A stretch of DNA of 49,331 bases from NCBI GenBank assembly GCA_041686485.1, contig JAWLDT010000014.1:1-49331 (forward strand), given 5' to 3'. Of the stretch, positions 7,334-15,906 are shown piece after piece; within the stretch, counting starts at the first letter, position 1, and each line of letters opens with the position of its first letter. Under the pieces are notes generated by a model. That model made no database searches and was not told where the DNA came from. It saw only the letters and a list, made by a program, of their open reading frames with translations. The stretch comes from PUPG01 sp041686485. GTDB lineage: Bacteria > Bacteroidota > Bacteroidia > Bacteroidales > UBA7960. A program made the position numbers and the translations under genes.

Positions 7334-7743
7334 CTGTTTAGAGTTTGTTAAAATGTCGAAAGGTCTAAAAGTCAACAATATAAGAAATTAAGGGTTTGCG
7401 ATTATCAATAATTATTGGGCTGCATATCAAGAATTTTATCATAAAGGTTTTATGAAACTAAATGATTTATTTTGTTTGATGAATGATGATATATGCCCGG
7501 ATTTGTTTTATGCGAATCTTTGCTCGTGCTTTCCTACGAATATACAAATTTTTGAGTGATCTACTGTCAATACGATATTAACCATTTTGAGTTTAGAATT
7601 AGTAAAAATTATCAGAATTTCAGAGTCACATTTTTAAATCACTTACCTTTGCCTGCGAATGACCGGTTGTAGGGCTCATGTTCAAGTGTTTGTACCCACC
7701 GGGTTGGTTTATATCAGGTTGTTTTTTGTTAATCGTATTCTCT
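7334..7743. other. Divergent intergenic region
   Basis: This is the region between the nitroreductase (minus) and the redox fusion (plus). It is AT-rich. The only clear element is the -7 box at 7644. A degenerate stretch (gtcgaaaggtctaaaagtc, from about 7354) resembles one at 11137-11162, so it may be a worn copy of a dispersed repeat. No ORF is convincing. Confidence 0.4.
7644..7651 (+). promoter_or_regulatory. -7 promoter box TACCTTTG
   Basis: A perfect TAnnTTTG match. A transcript starting near 7656 would reach the ATG at 7744 after about 88 bases, or the ATG at 7678 after about 22. Confidence 0.5.
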
Positions 7744-10700
7744 ATGCATAAGATCACACAACATCCCATTATCAATGTTGATGAAAAAGAAAAAGTATAC
7801 TTTCACTTTAATGGAAAGAAAATAGAAGGCGAAAAAGGGTTTACCATTGCAGCAGCCCTCCATCAGGCTGGCTACCCCATCCATAGTCACAGTCTTAAAA
7901 ACCGGAGCCGAAGCCTTGAGTGTGGCATTGGAAAGTGCAGCGCCTGCGAGATGCTCGTCGACGGCGAAGTCCGGCGCATCTGTATCACCAGTGTGGACAA
8001 TGTAAGCACGGTCGCCGAGATCCCGAAAGATTTTGTGCCGGAGCCTTCTGTTGTGGTTAAATCACAGGGTCTGAAGGTGTATAAGACAGACGTGGTCATT
8101 GTGGGTGCCGGCCCGGCAGGCCTTGCCACACGCGAAATCCTCAATGAACATGGCGTTAGCAATATCGTGGTGGATAGCAATGCCCAAATTGGCGGTCAGT
8201 TCAACATGCAAACCCATCAGTTTTTCTTTTTTGAGAAGGAGAAAAAATATGGAGGCATGCGTGGGTTTGAGATCTCCAAAACCCTTGCCGGTGATAACCA
8301 CGATGGCATCATGCTCGACAGTACCGTCTGGGATGTCTTTGAAGGAAACAGGGTGGCCGTTAAAAACTTCAAAACAGAGGAAGTTTTTTACATCGATTGT
8401 GACCATTTTGTGGTTGCTGCCGGAGCGGTACCTTTCCTGCCTACCTTCCACAACGACGACCTTCCGGGCGTTTATACCGCCGCTGTTGTTCAGAAGATGA
8501 TGAATATTGAGAAAACCCTGCTTGGCAGAAATGTGTTGACCGTTGGTGCCGGGAATATTGGTTATCTCACCAGCTATCAGCTGACGCAGGCAGGTGCCCG
8601 TGTAAAAGCCATTTTGGAGGCGATGCCGCAGGAAGGAGGCTTCCCTGTGCAGGCTAACAGGGTCAGGAGGCTGGGTATCCCTGTCCTGCTTTCCCATATG
8701 ATTCTGGAAGCCATCCCCAATAAAGCCGGTGACGGCATATCAGGCGCAGTAATAGCAGAAGCCCGTGACTTTAAACCCATTGAAGGTACGAAAAAAGTTA
8801 TTGATGGCATTGATGCCATTAATATCTGTACCGGCCTGATATCCGATGACGCTCTCCTGGAAAAAGGCCGTGAGATGTTTGGCCGCAAATGTTACGGTGC
8901 CGGTGATGCCATCCGGATAGGAGAGGGGACAAGTGCGGTGCTGCGTGGGAAGCAGGTAGCTTATGAGATCCTGGATACCATGAAGCACCGCTACAATTAT
9001 GATGATTACCTGGTGGTGTCCAAAGAGTACATCGACTCCCAGCAGCATCCTGTCAGAGTGCTTGATGAACCCCTGATGCCTGACGAGGATCGGATGGAAA
9101 AACCCTTTGTGTTGATTGACTGCCTGCATGGATTCGCCTGTAACCCTTGTGCTTTCGCCTGTAAATATGGCGCGATCACGAAGTCTTCGACCAGCACGGC
9201 ACCTGATATCGACTTCGATAAGTGTGTTGGTTGCATGGATTGTGTGTACCAGTGTCCGGGGCTGGCCATTTTTGGATACAATGTGAAGAAGGGACTATTT
9301 TTCCTGCCCATCGAGTATGATATGGAAGCCGGCGCGGAAGTGTACCTTGTGGACAATGACGCGAATATCCTGGGTGAGGGCGTTATCCAGAAGGTGCTGC
9401 GCAAGTCGAACCTTACGCATGTGGCCCGGGTCAAGGCCGATGATATGCCTGCCGGGGAGCAGTTGAAAGTCAGGGGTTTTGTTACAAAAGCCTATTATCC
9501 GGAGCCGCTGGACCTGAAACCGTCAAAGAAAGCCGTCGGAGAAGATGTCTTCATGTGTCATTGTGAAGATGTTGTTATTGATGATGTGCTCCGGGTTATT
9601 GGTGACAGGAAGTTTGTTTCGGTGGAAGAGATCAAGCATACCACCCACCTGGGAATGGGTCCCTGCAGAGGTAGCCGCTGCATCCGTCGTTTGCAGCAAA
9701 ACCTCCGCCCGTTAGGCATCCAGCTTATCGGTAACTCAACCCCGCGCGCACCCCTGTCGAACCAGCTTACGCTTGGTGAGATCTATCCCTCGGCAGCGCA
9801 TGATCAGATCCACACCAATGTGGTCAATAAACCACGTAAAAAAATTGAAACCAAAGCACTGGTTGCCGGAGGAGGGATTGCCGGCAGCTCGCTGTTCCGA
9901 TTTCTGGCCGAGGATGGCTTTGAACCCGTGATGATCAACCAGGGCTTTGGCAGCTCCTGGCGGAATATTGCCGGCGGAAGGCCTACCTTCAGCCTGCCTG
10001 AGCTTACTGATATTGCACGGCACAGTCGTGAGCTTTTTGTGGAGCTCGAGGAAAAAGGAGATATCGACTTCCGGCCTATCCATTATCTCAACTTTGCCCA
10101 TGACGAAGCCATGTATAAAACCCTGGAAGAATCCATGGCATGGCAAAAGGCTAAGATGGTCAAACCCGCCGATTTCAAAAAAGAGATCTCACCTTATTTT
10201 AATGAGCATAATAACAAATACCTTGCGGCGCTGAAAACCAGTGAATGTTGGCAGGCGACGCCCGGAAAAGTAGTTGAGATGCTCAGGCAGCTGGGTATAA
10301 ACAATGGCGGTACACTGCTGGAAAACACACGTCTGCTGGATGTTTCGAAAAATGGTGATCATTATGTAGCAGTGGTTAAGACCCATGACAATGAATATGT
10401 GGAATATCATACGCCTTTGTTCATCAATGCCCTTGGTGACGAAGGGGGTATGTTTGCTGACAAGCTGGGTATTGAAACGGGGCTGTTTCCCGTGAAGCAC
10501 CAGGCGTTCATTACCCGCCGCCTGCCCATGCTGGGTATCAATGGTAATGCCATGGATATGTTGATTGACCGCAGGCGATACAAAGGTTTTACTGCTGTAT
10601 ACGGCCAGCAGTTGGCTGATACCGGTCAGGTTATCGGGTGTGCATCACCCCTGGTGGAACCACTGGAAACAGGTAAGGATCTGAAAACCAATTCGCGTGA

Positions 10701-10974
10701 TTTTGCCGAGATCGTTTCCGAAGTGTTTGTAGATTGGATCCCGGAGATTGCGGCCGTTGGCTTTCAGGCTCTATGGTCAGGTTATTACATTGAGCCGAAA
10801 ATGATTGTGGATGTTGAAAAAGGTCTTTTCCTCGGCCTGCGCGGTCAGGGCTTCATGCTTGGCCAGTATCTGGCAAAGCTGTATGTGGATGAACTCAGTG
10901 GAAAGGATGTTCCGGATTACTTCCGCCGTCTGAAGCTTGGTGGTGATGCTTTGTTGGAAAAGGCCTTTAAATAA
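7744..10974 (+). CDS. HcnABC-like fused FAD/iron-sulfur oxidoreductase
   Basis: A 1076-residue multidomain redox enzyme. In order: a [2Fe-2S] domain (about 16-90; CGIGKCSAC plus a later Cys); an FAD Rossmann motif (VVIVGAGPAGLA, from about 117) and a second dinucleotide motif (TVGAGNIG, about 265); a double [4Fe-4S] region (about 459-505; CNPCAFAC and CVGCMDCVYQC); a BFD-type [2Fe-2S] segment (about 604-650; MCHCEDV and GPCRGSRC); and a D-amino-acid/glycine-oxidase-type FAD domain (from about 704; AGGGIAGSS). These match HcnA, HcnB and HcnC of hydrogen cyanide synthase, and the subunits of opine oxidase and dye-linked proline dehydrogenase, here in one chain. The start was set at ATG 7744 because the upstream 22 residues are hydrophobic and unlike the family. 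A membrane-linked amino-acid dehydrogenase is likely; the substrate is unknown. Confidence 0.88.
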   Translation: MHKITQHPIINVDEKEKVYFHFNGKKIEGEKGFTIAAALHQAGYPIHSHSLKNRSRSLECGIGKCSACEMLVDGEVRRICITSVDNVSTVAEIPKDFVPEPSVVVKSQGLKVYKTDVVIVGAGPAGLATREILNEHGVSNIVVDSNAQIGGQFNMQTHQFFFFEKEKKYGGMRGFEISKTLAGDNHDGIMLDSTVWDVFEGNRVAVKNFKTEEVFYIDCDHFVVAAGAVPFLPTFHNDDLPGVYTAAVVQKMMNIEKTLLGRNVLTVGAGNIGYLTSYQLTQAGARVKAILEAMPQEGGFPVQANRVRRLGIPVLLSHMILEAIPNKAGDGISGAVIAEARDFKPIEGTKKVIDGIDAINICTGLISDDALLEKGREMFGRKCYGAGDAIRIGEGTSAVLRGKQVAYEILDTMKHRYNYDDYLVVSKEYIDSQQHPVRVLDEPLMPDEDRMEKPFVLIDCLHGFACNPCAFACKYGAITKSSTSTAPDIDFDKCVGCMDCVYQCPGLAIFGYNVKKGLFFLPIEYDMEAGAEVYLVDNDANILGEGVIQKVLRKSNLTHVARVKADDMPAGEQLKVRGFVTKAYYPEPLDLKPSKKAVGEDVFMCHCEDVVIDDVLRVIGDRKFVSVEEIKHTTHLGMGPCRGSRCIRRLQQNLRPLGIQLIGNSTPRAPLSNQLTLGEIYPSAAHDQIHTNVVNKPRKKIETKALVAGGGIAGSSLFRFLAEDGFEPVMINQGFGSSWRNIAGGRPTFSLPELTDIARHSRELFVELEEKGDIDFRPIHYLNFAHDEAMYKTLEESMAWQKAKMVKPADFKKEISPYFNEHNNKYLAALKTSECWQATPGKVVEMLRQLGINNGGTLLENTRLLDVSKNGDHYVAVVKTHDNEYVEYHTPLFINALGDEGGMFADKLGIETGLFPVKHQAFITRRLPMLGINGNAMDMLIDRRRYKGFTAVYGQQLADTGQVIGCASPLVEPLETGKDLKTNSRDFAEIVSEVFVDWIPEIAAVGFQALWSGYYIEPKMIVDVEKGLFLGLRGQGFMLGQYLAKLYVDELSGKDVPDYFRRLKLGGDALLEKAFK

Positions 10975-11392
10975 GAACGTTGTAACCATTGCACCCGCAT
11001 TTGGCAAGGCTGGTAATAATCCGTTCAAAAGCTTTTTTTTCTCATACTTTCGTTTTAACTTTGCAGCCTTAAATTTTTTGCCGGGGCAACTCATGGATTC
11101 AGGCTGTGCAATATCGTGGGCTGAAAAAAGGTCGGAAAGTCGAAACGTCTAAAGGTCTAAAGGTAGAGAAGCCTCAAAGGTTGAAGCCGGAAGGAAAAAG
11201 TAAATAGTGAACTTAGTGTCCTTTGTAGTGAAAAAAGATTAACCACGAAGGCACGAAGAACACAAAGAAAAGACACGAAGATGCGAAAACGCGAAGATGC
11301 GAAAACGCGAAGACGCGAAGCCAATGACGCGCGATAGCGCCACTGACAATGTATGACTGTATTCAAATTGTTCTGAATGCGTCACATGTATA
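10975..11392. other. Gene-free stretch with decayed short repeats
   Basis: There is no convincing ORF. At 11134-11162 a short motif (gtctaaag) is repeated with variation, and from about 11240 a chain of CACGAAG/GCGAAG-type repeats leads into the 16-bp array at 11277. The sequence looks like expanding and decaying simple repeats. The promoter for the following cluster is not obvious. Confidence 0.5.
11277..11320. repeat. 16-bp tandem repeat GAAGATGCGAAAACGC
   Basis: Two perfect 16-base units (11277-11292 and 11293-11308) and a partial third (GAAGACGCGAAG, 11309-11320). They are preceded by related CACGAAG units from about 11242. Non-coding. Confidence 0.8.
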
Positions 11393-11977
11393 GTGTTTAA
11401 AATAATCAGGCAGATACAGGATAAGTTGGAACCCTTAAAACCATATAATATAGGCTTTTCAGGCCTTGCTGAAGGACACCACCGTTTTTCTTTTGATATA
11501 GGAGAGGCATTCTTTGCATGTTTCGAAAAGTCTGAGATTACGGTGGGTGAAGTGCATCTGAGCATGAATATGGAGAAAGAACCTTCCATGCTGGTGTTTG
11601 ATTTTGTACTGAAAGGCTGGATTGAGCTTGCTTGCGACCGTTGTCTGGAAGGTTATCATGAGCCGGTAGACCATGCTTACAGGTTATATGTTAAATTTGG
11701 TGAGGACTTTCGGGAGGAGAGCGAGGATGTGATCATCATTTCAGGTGAGGAAACTCATTTTGATGTGTCTCATTATGTGTATGAATTTTTACATCTTGGT
11801 ATTCCGCTCAGACGTGTTCATCCCGATGACAAACATGGTAACCCGGGCTGCGATCCTGATATGATCGAACGTCTGAAGGAGCATTCGGAAGAAAAACACA
11901 AACCGGGCCTGGCAGCCAACATGAAGCAAGACCCCCTGGAAGTTTTGAAAGCGCTTAAATTCAATAAAGATAATTGA
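11393..11977 (+). CDS. yceD: DUF177/YceD family protein
   Basis: A 194-residue member of the YceD (DUF177) family, widely encoded directly before rpmF and linked in other organisms to 23S rRNA accumulation. The family signature, two Cys in a CDRC motif within an ELACDRCLEGY segment, is present, along with the acidic middle region and the conserved FLHLGIPLRRVHPDD segment. The reading given starts at GTG 11393; an in-frame TTG at 11426 would give the more typical start a few residues before the PYNIGFSGL motif, so the first eleven residues are doubtful. It heads the yceD-rpmF-plsX-fabH cluster, 24 bases before rpmF. Confidence 0.88.
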   Translation: MFKIIRQIQDKLEPLKPYNIGFSGLAEGHHRFSFDIGEAFFACFEKSEITVGEVHLSMNMEKEPSMLVFDFVLKGWIELACDRCLEGYHEPVDHAYRLYVKFGEDFREESEDVIIISGEETHFDVSHYVYEFLHLGIPLRRVHPDDKHGNPGCDPDMIERLKEHSEEKHKPGLAANMKQDPLEVLKALKFNKDN

Positions 11978-12001
11978 TCACTATTATAACAAATCATTGC
12001 T

Positions 12002-12184
12002 ATGGCACATCCAAAGAGTAAAATATCAAAAACCCGCAGGGACAAAAGACGTACCCATTATAAAGCTGAGAAACCAACGTTGACAACCTGTTCTAACTGC
12101 GGTGCGTCCAGGCTGATGCACAGGGTATGCCCTGAGTGTGGTTATTACAAAGGCCAAATGGCTATCGAGAAAACCACAATGTAA
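12002..12184 (+). CDS. rpmF: 50S ribosomal protein L32
   Basis: 60 residues, the usual size for L32. The N-terminus (MAHPKSKISKTRRDKRR) is the standard basic tail that threads into 23S rRNA. Cys30, Cys33, Cys43 and Cys46 form the zinc-binding ribbon (CSNCG ... CPECG), so this is the zinc-dependent (C+) form. It sits between yceD and plsX, an order conserved in many bacteria that couples ribosome and lipid synthesis. Confidence 0.97.
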   Translation: MAHPKSKISKTRRDKRRTHYKAEKPTLTTCSNCGASRLMHRVCPECGYYKGQMAIEKTTM

Positions 12185-12229
12185 TACAGTGACTGCAATA
12201 TCCCCGATTTTCTCACCAACGCGGATGCA

Positions 12230-13213
12230 ATGAATATTGGTATTGATGTGATGGGTGGCGATTATGCACCTAAGGCTACAGTAGCCGGTGCGGTTCTGGC
12301 GCAAAATGATTTGCCGGATGCCGACCGTATCGTATTGATAGGTGACGAACAGGCCATTTATGATCAGCTGGAGAAACAGAAGGCAGATGCCGGTCAGTTT
12401 GAAGTCGTTCATGCCAGCGAGGTGATCGGAATGGGAGAATCCCCAACCAAAGCATTTACCCGTAAAACCTCTTCCAGCATATCACTGGGGTTCAAAATGC
12501 TGAAAACCGGTGAGCTTGACGCATTTTCCAGTGCCGGAAATACCGGTGCCATGCTTGTCGGTTCCATCTATAGCGTCGATGCCGTACAGGGTATCATACG
12601 CCCTGCCACAACATCCATCATTCCGAAAGAAAATGGGAGTGTAGGGGTTTTGATCGATGTGGGGACGAACCCCGACAGCAAACCCGATGTTCTCTATCAG
12701 TTTGGAATGCTTGGGTCTATCTATGCAAAACATGTTTATAATATTGATAACCCGAAGGTCGGCCTCCTGAATATCGGAAAGGAAGCCGACAAGGGCAGCC
12801 TGCTCTGTCAATCCGCCTATCGCTTGATGAAAGATAACAGCGACTTCCACTTTGTTGGAAACGTTGAAAGCCGTGATTTCTTTAAGGACAATGCTGATGT
12901 GATTGTCTGTGATGGTTTTACAGGCAATATTGTCCTTAAAAATATGGAAGCCATGTATCATCTAATGATACAAAGAGGGTTGGTTGATGATTTCTTTAAT
13001 CGGTTTAATTATGAAATATATGGTGGCACCCCCATCTTAGGTATCAATGCCACCGTTCTTATAGGTCACGGAATTTCCAATGAAGTGGCCATCAAAAATA
13101 TGATCATTCATTCTCAACAAGTTTATAAAGCCGGTATAGCTGAACATATCCGGCTTGCTATGGATCAGTATACCCAAGGTCACTTTTTTTCTGATACAGC
13201 CGGAGAAGGCTAG
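12230..13213 (+). CDS. plsX: Phosphate acyltransferase PlsX
   Basis: A 327-residue enzyme that converts acyl-ACP and phosphate to acyl-phosphate, the donor for PlsY in phospholipid synthesis; peripheral to the inner membrane. The start MNIGIDVMGGDYAPKA is the canonical PlsX N-terminus, and the SAGNTGAML and DGFTGNIVLK segments typical of the active site are present. It lies 45 bases after rpmF and 21 bases before fabH, so it is part of the conserved fatty acid/phospholipid cluster. The length is as expected. Confidence 0.97.
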   Translation: MNIGIDVMGGDYAPKATVAGAVLAQNDLPDADRIVLIGDEQAIYDQLEKQKADAGQFEVVHASEVIGMGESPTKAFTRKTSSSISLGFKMLKTGELDAFSSAGNTGAMLVGSIYSVDAVQGIIRPATTSIIPKENGSVGVLIDVGTNPDSKPDVLYQFGMLGSIYAKHVYNIDNPKVGLLNIGKEADKGSLLCQSAYRLMKDNSDFHFVGNVESRDFFKDNADVIVCDGFTGNIVLKNMEAMYHLMIQRGLVDDFFNRFNYEIYGGTPILGINATVLIGHGISNEVAIKNMIIHSQQVYKAGIAEHIRLAMDQYTQGHFFSDTAGEG

Positions 13214-13234
13214 TTTTTTCTAAAAGTTTTTGTC

Positions 13235-14224
13235 ATGACAAAAGTAAATGCAGCCATTACAGCTGTGCACGGTTATCTGCCCGATTATATTCTGACCAAC
13301 CAGGAGTTGGAGCAGATGGTTGATACGTCCGATGAATGGATATCTACCCGGACCGGGATCAAAGAAAGAAGAATATTGAAGGGCCAGGGAAGGGCCACTT
13401 CCGACATGGGGGCTGAAGCCGTTAAAGGCCTCCTGGAAAAAAGGGGTATCGCCCCGGAGGAAGTTGATCTGGTGATCTGCGCCACTGTGACGTCTGATAT
13501 GAGGTTCCCCGCCACTGCCAATCTGATCAGCCATAAGGTGGGCATCAAAAATGCTTTTAGCTATGATATGAATGCCGCCTGTACCGGCTTCCTCTACACA
13601 CTGGTTGCTGCCTCCAATTTTGTGGAGCTGGGGAAATACAAAAAGGTGGTTGTCGTAGGCGCCGATAAAATGTCTTCCATCACGGATTATACCGATCGTA
13701 AGACATGCGTACTTTTCGGCGATGCCGCGTGTGCTGTTTTGCTTGAACCCACCGATGAAGATGTGGGCATCATTGACCATAAGTTTGAAACAGATGGTGC
13801 AGGTTATGTACACCTCCATATGAAAGCCGGTGGATCCTTAAAGCCACCATCCCACGAAACGGTTGATGCGAAGGAACATTTCGTGTATCAGGAAGGACAA
13901 CCTGTCTTTAAGTTCGCCGTAACCAAAATGTCCGGTGTTTCCCGCGAGTTGATACAGCAAAACAACCTGGAACCTGATGACATTACCTGGTTGGTACCTC
14001 ATCAGGCGAATTTGCGAATTATCGAGGTAACAGGGAGACAAACCGGAATTCCGACCGAACGTGTGATGATCAATATCCACAAATACGGAAACACCACCAA
14101 CGCTACCATTCCACTCTGCTTATGGGATTACGAGGATCAGCTGAAGAAAGGCGATAATCTGATCCTGACGGCCTTTGGCGGTGGCTTTACCTGGGGCGCC
14201 ATCTATCTTAAATGGGCATATTAA
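13235..14224 (+). CDS. fabH: 3-oxoacyl-ACP synthase III
   Basis: A 329-residue KAS III that starts fatty acid synthesis by condensing acyl-CoA with malonyl-ACP. The catalytic triad is visible: Cys116 in AACTGFLY, His256 in PHQANLRI, and Asn286 in KYGNTTNAT. The C-terminal GGGFTWGAIYLKW segment is also typical. It follows plsX after 21 bases in the same direction and is the last gene of the cluster; dtd is convergent 47 bases on. Cytoplasmic. Confidence 0.97.
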   Translation: MTKVNAAITAVHGYLPDYILTNQELEQMVDTSDEWISTRTGIKERRILKGQGRATSDMGAEAVKGLLEKRGIAPEEVDLVICATVTSDMRFPATANLISHKVGIKNAFSYDMNAACTGFLYTLVAASNFVELGKYKKVVVVGADKMSSITDYTDRKTCVLFGDAACAVLLEPTDEDVGIIDHKFETDGAGYVHLHMKAGGSLKPPSHETVDAKEHFVYQEGQPVFKFAVTKMSGVSRELIQQNNLEPDDITWLVPHQANLRIIEVTGRQTGIPTERVMINIHKYGNTTNATIPLCLWDYEDQLKKGDNLILTAFGGGFTWGAIYLKWAY

Positions 14225-14271
14225 CATTTGCCTGTATGCTGTTACCCGGAGCCGGCCAGCGCCTATGTTGC

Positions 14272-14724
14272 CTATTCTTTGTTTTTACTGTCGATGATGA
14301 TGGTCACCGGCCCGTCATTGATCAGGGATACCTGCATAAGCGCGCCAAACTCTCCGGTGTAAACATCACAGCCGCTGACAGACCCCATTTTATCTATGAA
14401 TGTGTTGTATAATGGGATGGCATGGTCAGGCCTGGCCGCCCGTATGTAAGAAGGACGGTTACCCTTTTTGGTGCTGGCGTGCAAGGTAAACTGGCTGACC
14501 ACCATCAGCTCTCCTTTCACATCCTGCACCGAGCGGTTCATTACCCCTTCATCATCATCAAATACCCTTAATTTGCTTATCTTACCAACCAGCCAGTCAA
14601 TATCTTCTGTGCTGTCGTCATGCTCGATGCCCAGTAAGATCACCAGACCCTTTCCGATGGATGAAGCCTGTTTGTTGTTAACGATAACCGCTGCTTGTGC
14701 TGCTCTTTGAATAACTACACGCAT
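14272..14724 (-). CDS. dtd: D-aminoacyl-tRNA deacylase
   Basis: A 150-residue DTD that hydrolyses D-amino acids (and Gly mischarged on tRNA-Ala) from tRNA. The two cross-dimer active-site motifs are present: SQFTL (77-81) and the Gly-cisPro motif (NDGPVT, 136-141, with Asp where many have Gly or Ser). The MRVVIQRA start is canonical. It stands alone, convergent with fabH. Confidence 0.96.
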   Translation of the reverse strand: MRVVIQRAAQAAVIVNNKQASSIGKGLVILLGIEHDDSTEDIDWLVGKISKLRVFDDDEGVMNRSVQDVKGELMVVSQFTLHASTKKGNRPSYIRAARPDHAIPLYNTFIDKMGSVSGCDVYTGEFGALMQVSLINDGPVTIIIDSKNKE

Positions 14725-14865
14725 AGATTTTCAGGTTAAAATGAACAAAGTGTTGATAGCAGAGGTACCGGTATGTGGGTGGTCTGATATGACCTGATAG
14801 GCTGAACGTGTGTTCCATAAAACCATAATACCTGCTGTTTTATTTAAAAAACGGTGGCTTTCCGT

Positions 14866-15789
14866 CTATCCCCTGGTCTCTTCCCCGAGAAGCATGTTCA
14901 GATAGTTTTCATACCGTGAAATGCTGATATTCCCGGCTTCAACCTCTTCCTTTACCCGGCAGCCCGGCTCATTGTAATGGGTGCAATTGTCGAAACGACA
15001 TTCATTGAAATATGCCCGCATTTCGGGAAAATAATGACACACCTCCCAGGCTTCCATACCGGCCAGGCCAAATTCTTTGATGCCCGGGGTGTCGATAATA
15101 TATCCTCCGTTCGATAGCCGAAACATTTCAGCGAAAGTGGTCGTGTGCTTCCCTTTTTTATGGGCCCGTGAAATAGGTCTTACTTTAAGGTTCAGACCCG
15201 GTTCAATGGCGTTGATCAGGGCTGACTTCCCTGTGCCTGAATGCCCTGACAGGAGCGATGTTTTGTTTTTAAGAAGATCGTTGAACGCATCAAGGTTGGT
15301 TCCTTCGGTGGCAGATGTATGGATACAGCTATAACCTATGTTACGGTATAGCTGCATAAAATCAGTAAGGACATCTTCGGCTTCACTGCCCTCGATGATG
15401 TCGTATTTGTTGAAGACAATGGCGGCTGGAATGCTGTAGGCTTCGCAGGTGACCAGAAAACGGTCAATGAATCCGGTTGATGTTCTTGGATAGGCGAGCG
15501 TGACAATGAGTACTGCCTGATCGATGTTGGCGGCGATTACATGGGTTTGTTTGGAAAGCCTGGTGGCTTTGCGGATGATATGGTTTTTTCGCTCATCAAT
15601 GCCCCGAATAATTCCCGTTTCGGTATCACCTTCAATACTGATATCCACCCTGTCGCCCACCGCAAGCGGGTTGGTCGCCTTGGATCCTTCAAGCCTGAAC
15701 TTGCCGCGAAGTTTACACGCTACTGTTTCACCGTTATCAGTGATTACGTGGTACCAGCTGCCTGTTGATTTGATTACGGTGCCTTTCAA
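14866..15789 (-). CDS. rsgA: Ribosome small subunit-dependent GTPase A
   Basis: A circularly permuted GTPase that helps mature the 30S subunit. It has an N-terminal OB fold, then the permuted order G4 (NKYD), G1 P-loop (GHSGTGKSAL), G3 (DTPG), and a C-terminal zinc module (Cys, CTHY, Cys). No ATG is available at the expected place. A TTG at 15787-15789 gives the usual start MKGTVIKSTGSWY, so I place the start there (307 residues); a further in-frame TTG at 15817-15819 would add ten residues. Divergent from gldA, with a short shared upstream region. Confidence 0.93.
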   Translation of the reverse strand: MKGTVIKSTGSWYHVITDNGETVACKLRGKFRLEGSKATNPLAVGDRVDISIEGDTETGIIRGIDERKNHIIRKATRLSKQTHVIAANIDQAVLIVTLAYPRTSTGFIDRFLVTCEAYSIPAAIVFNKYDIIEGSEAEDVLTDFMQLYRNIGYSCIHTSATEGTNLDAFNDLLKNKTSLLSGHSGTGKSALINAIEPGLNLKVRPISRAHKKGKHTTTFAEMFRLSNGGYIIDTPGIKEFGLAGMEAWEVCHYFPEMRAYFNECRFDNCTHYNEPGCRVKEEVEAGNISISRYENYLNMLLGEETRG

Positions 15790-15906
15790 TGTGTCTGCTA
15801 ACAAATTGTTTTGTTTCAAATAATGACCGGCAGGTTTCCGTCTTTATTTTGTGGCCTGCCAGTTTTCCTGATAAAATTACTAATTTAGCATAAACCTGCA
15901 AGTACT

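Noticed and set aside
6608..7391. Plus-strand ORFs across the nitroreductase gene
   Set aside because: They are antisense shadows without family similarity; the minus-strand gene has clear motifs.
7678..7743. Longer N-terminus with a hydrophobic segment for the redox fusion
   Set aside because: The added residues are not followed by a cleavage site, and a cofactor-rich HcnABC-type enzyme is expected to begin near the [2Fe-2S] domain; ATG 7744 fits better. It cannot be excluded fully.
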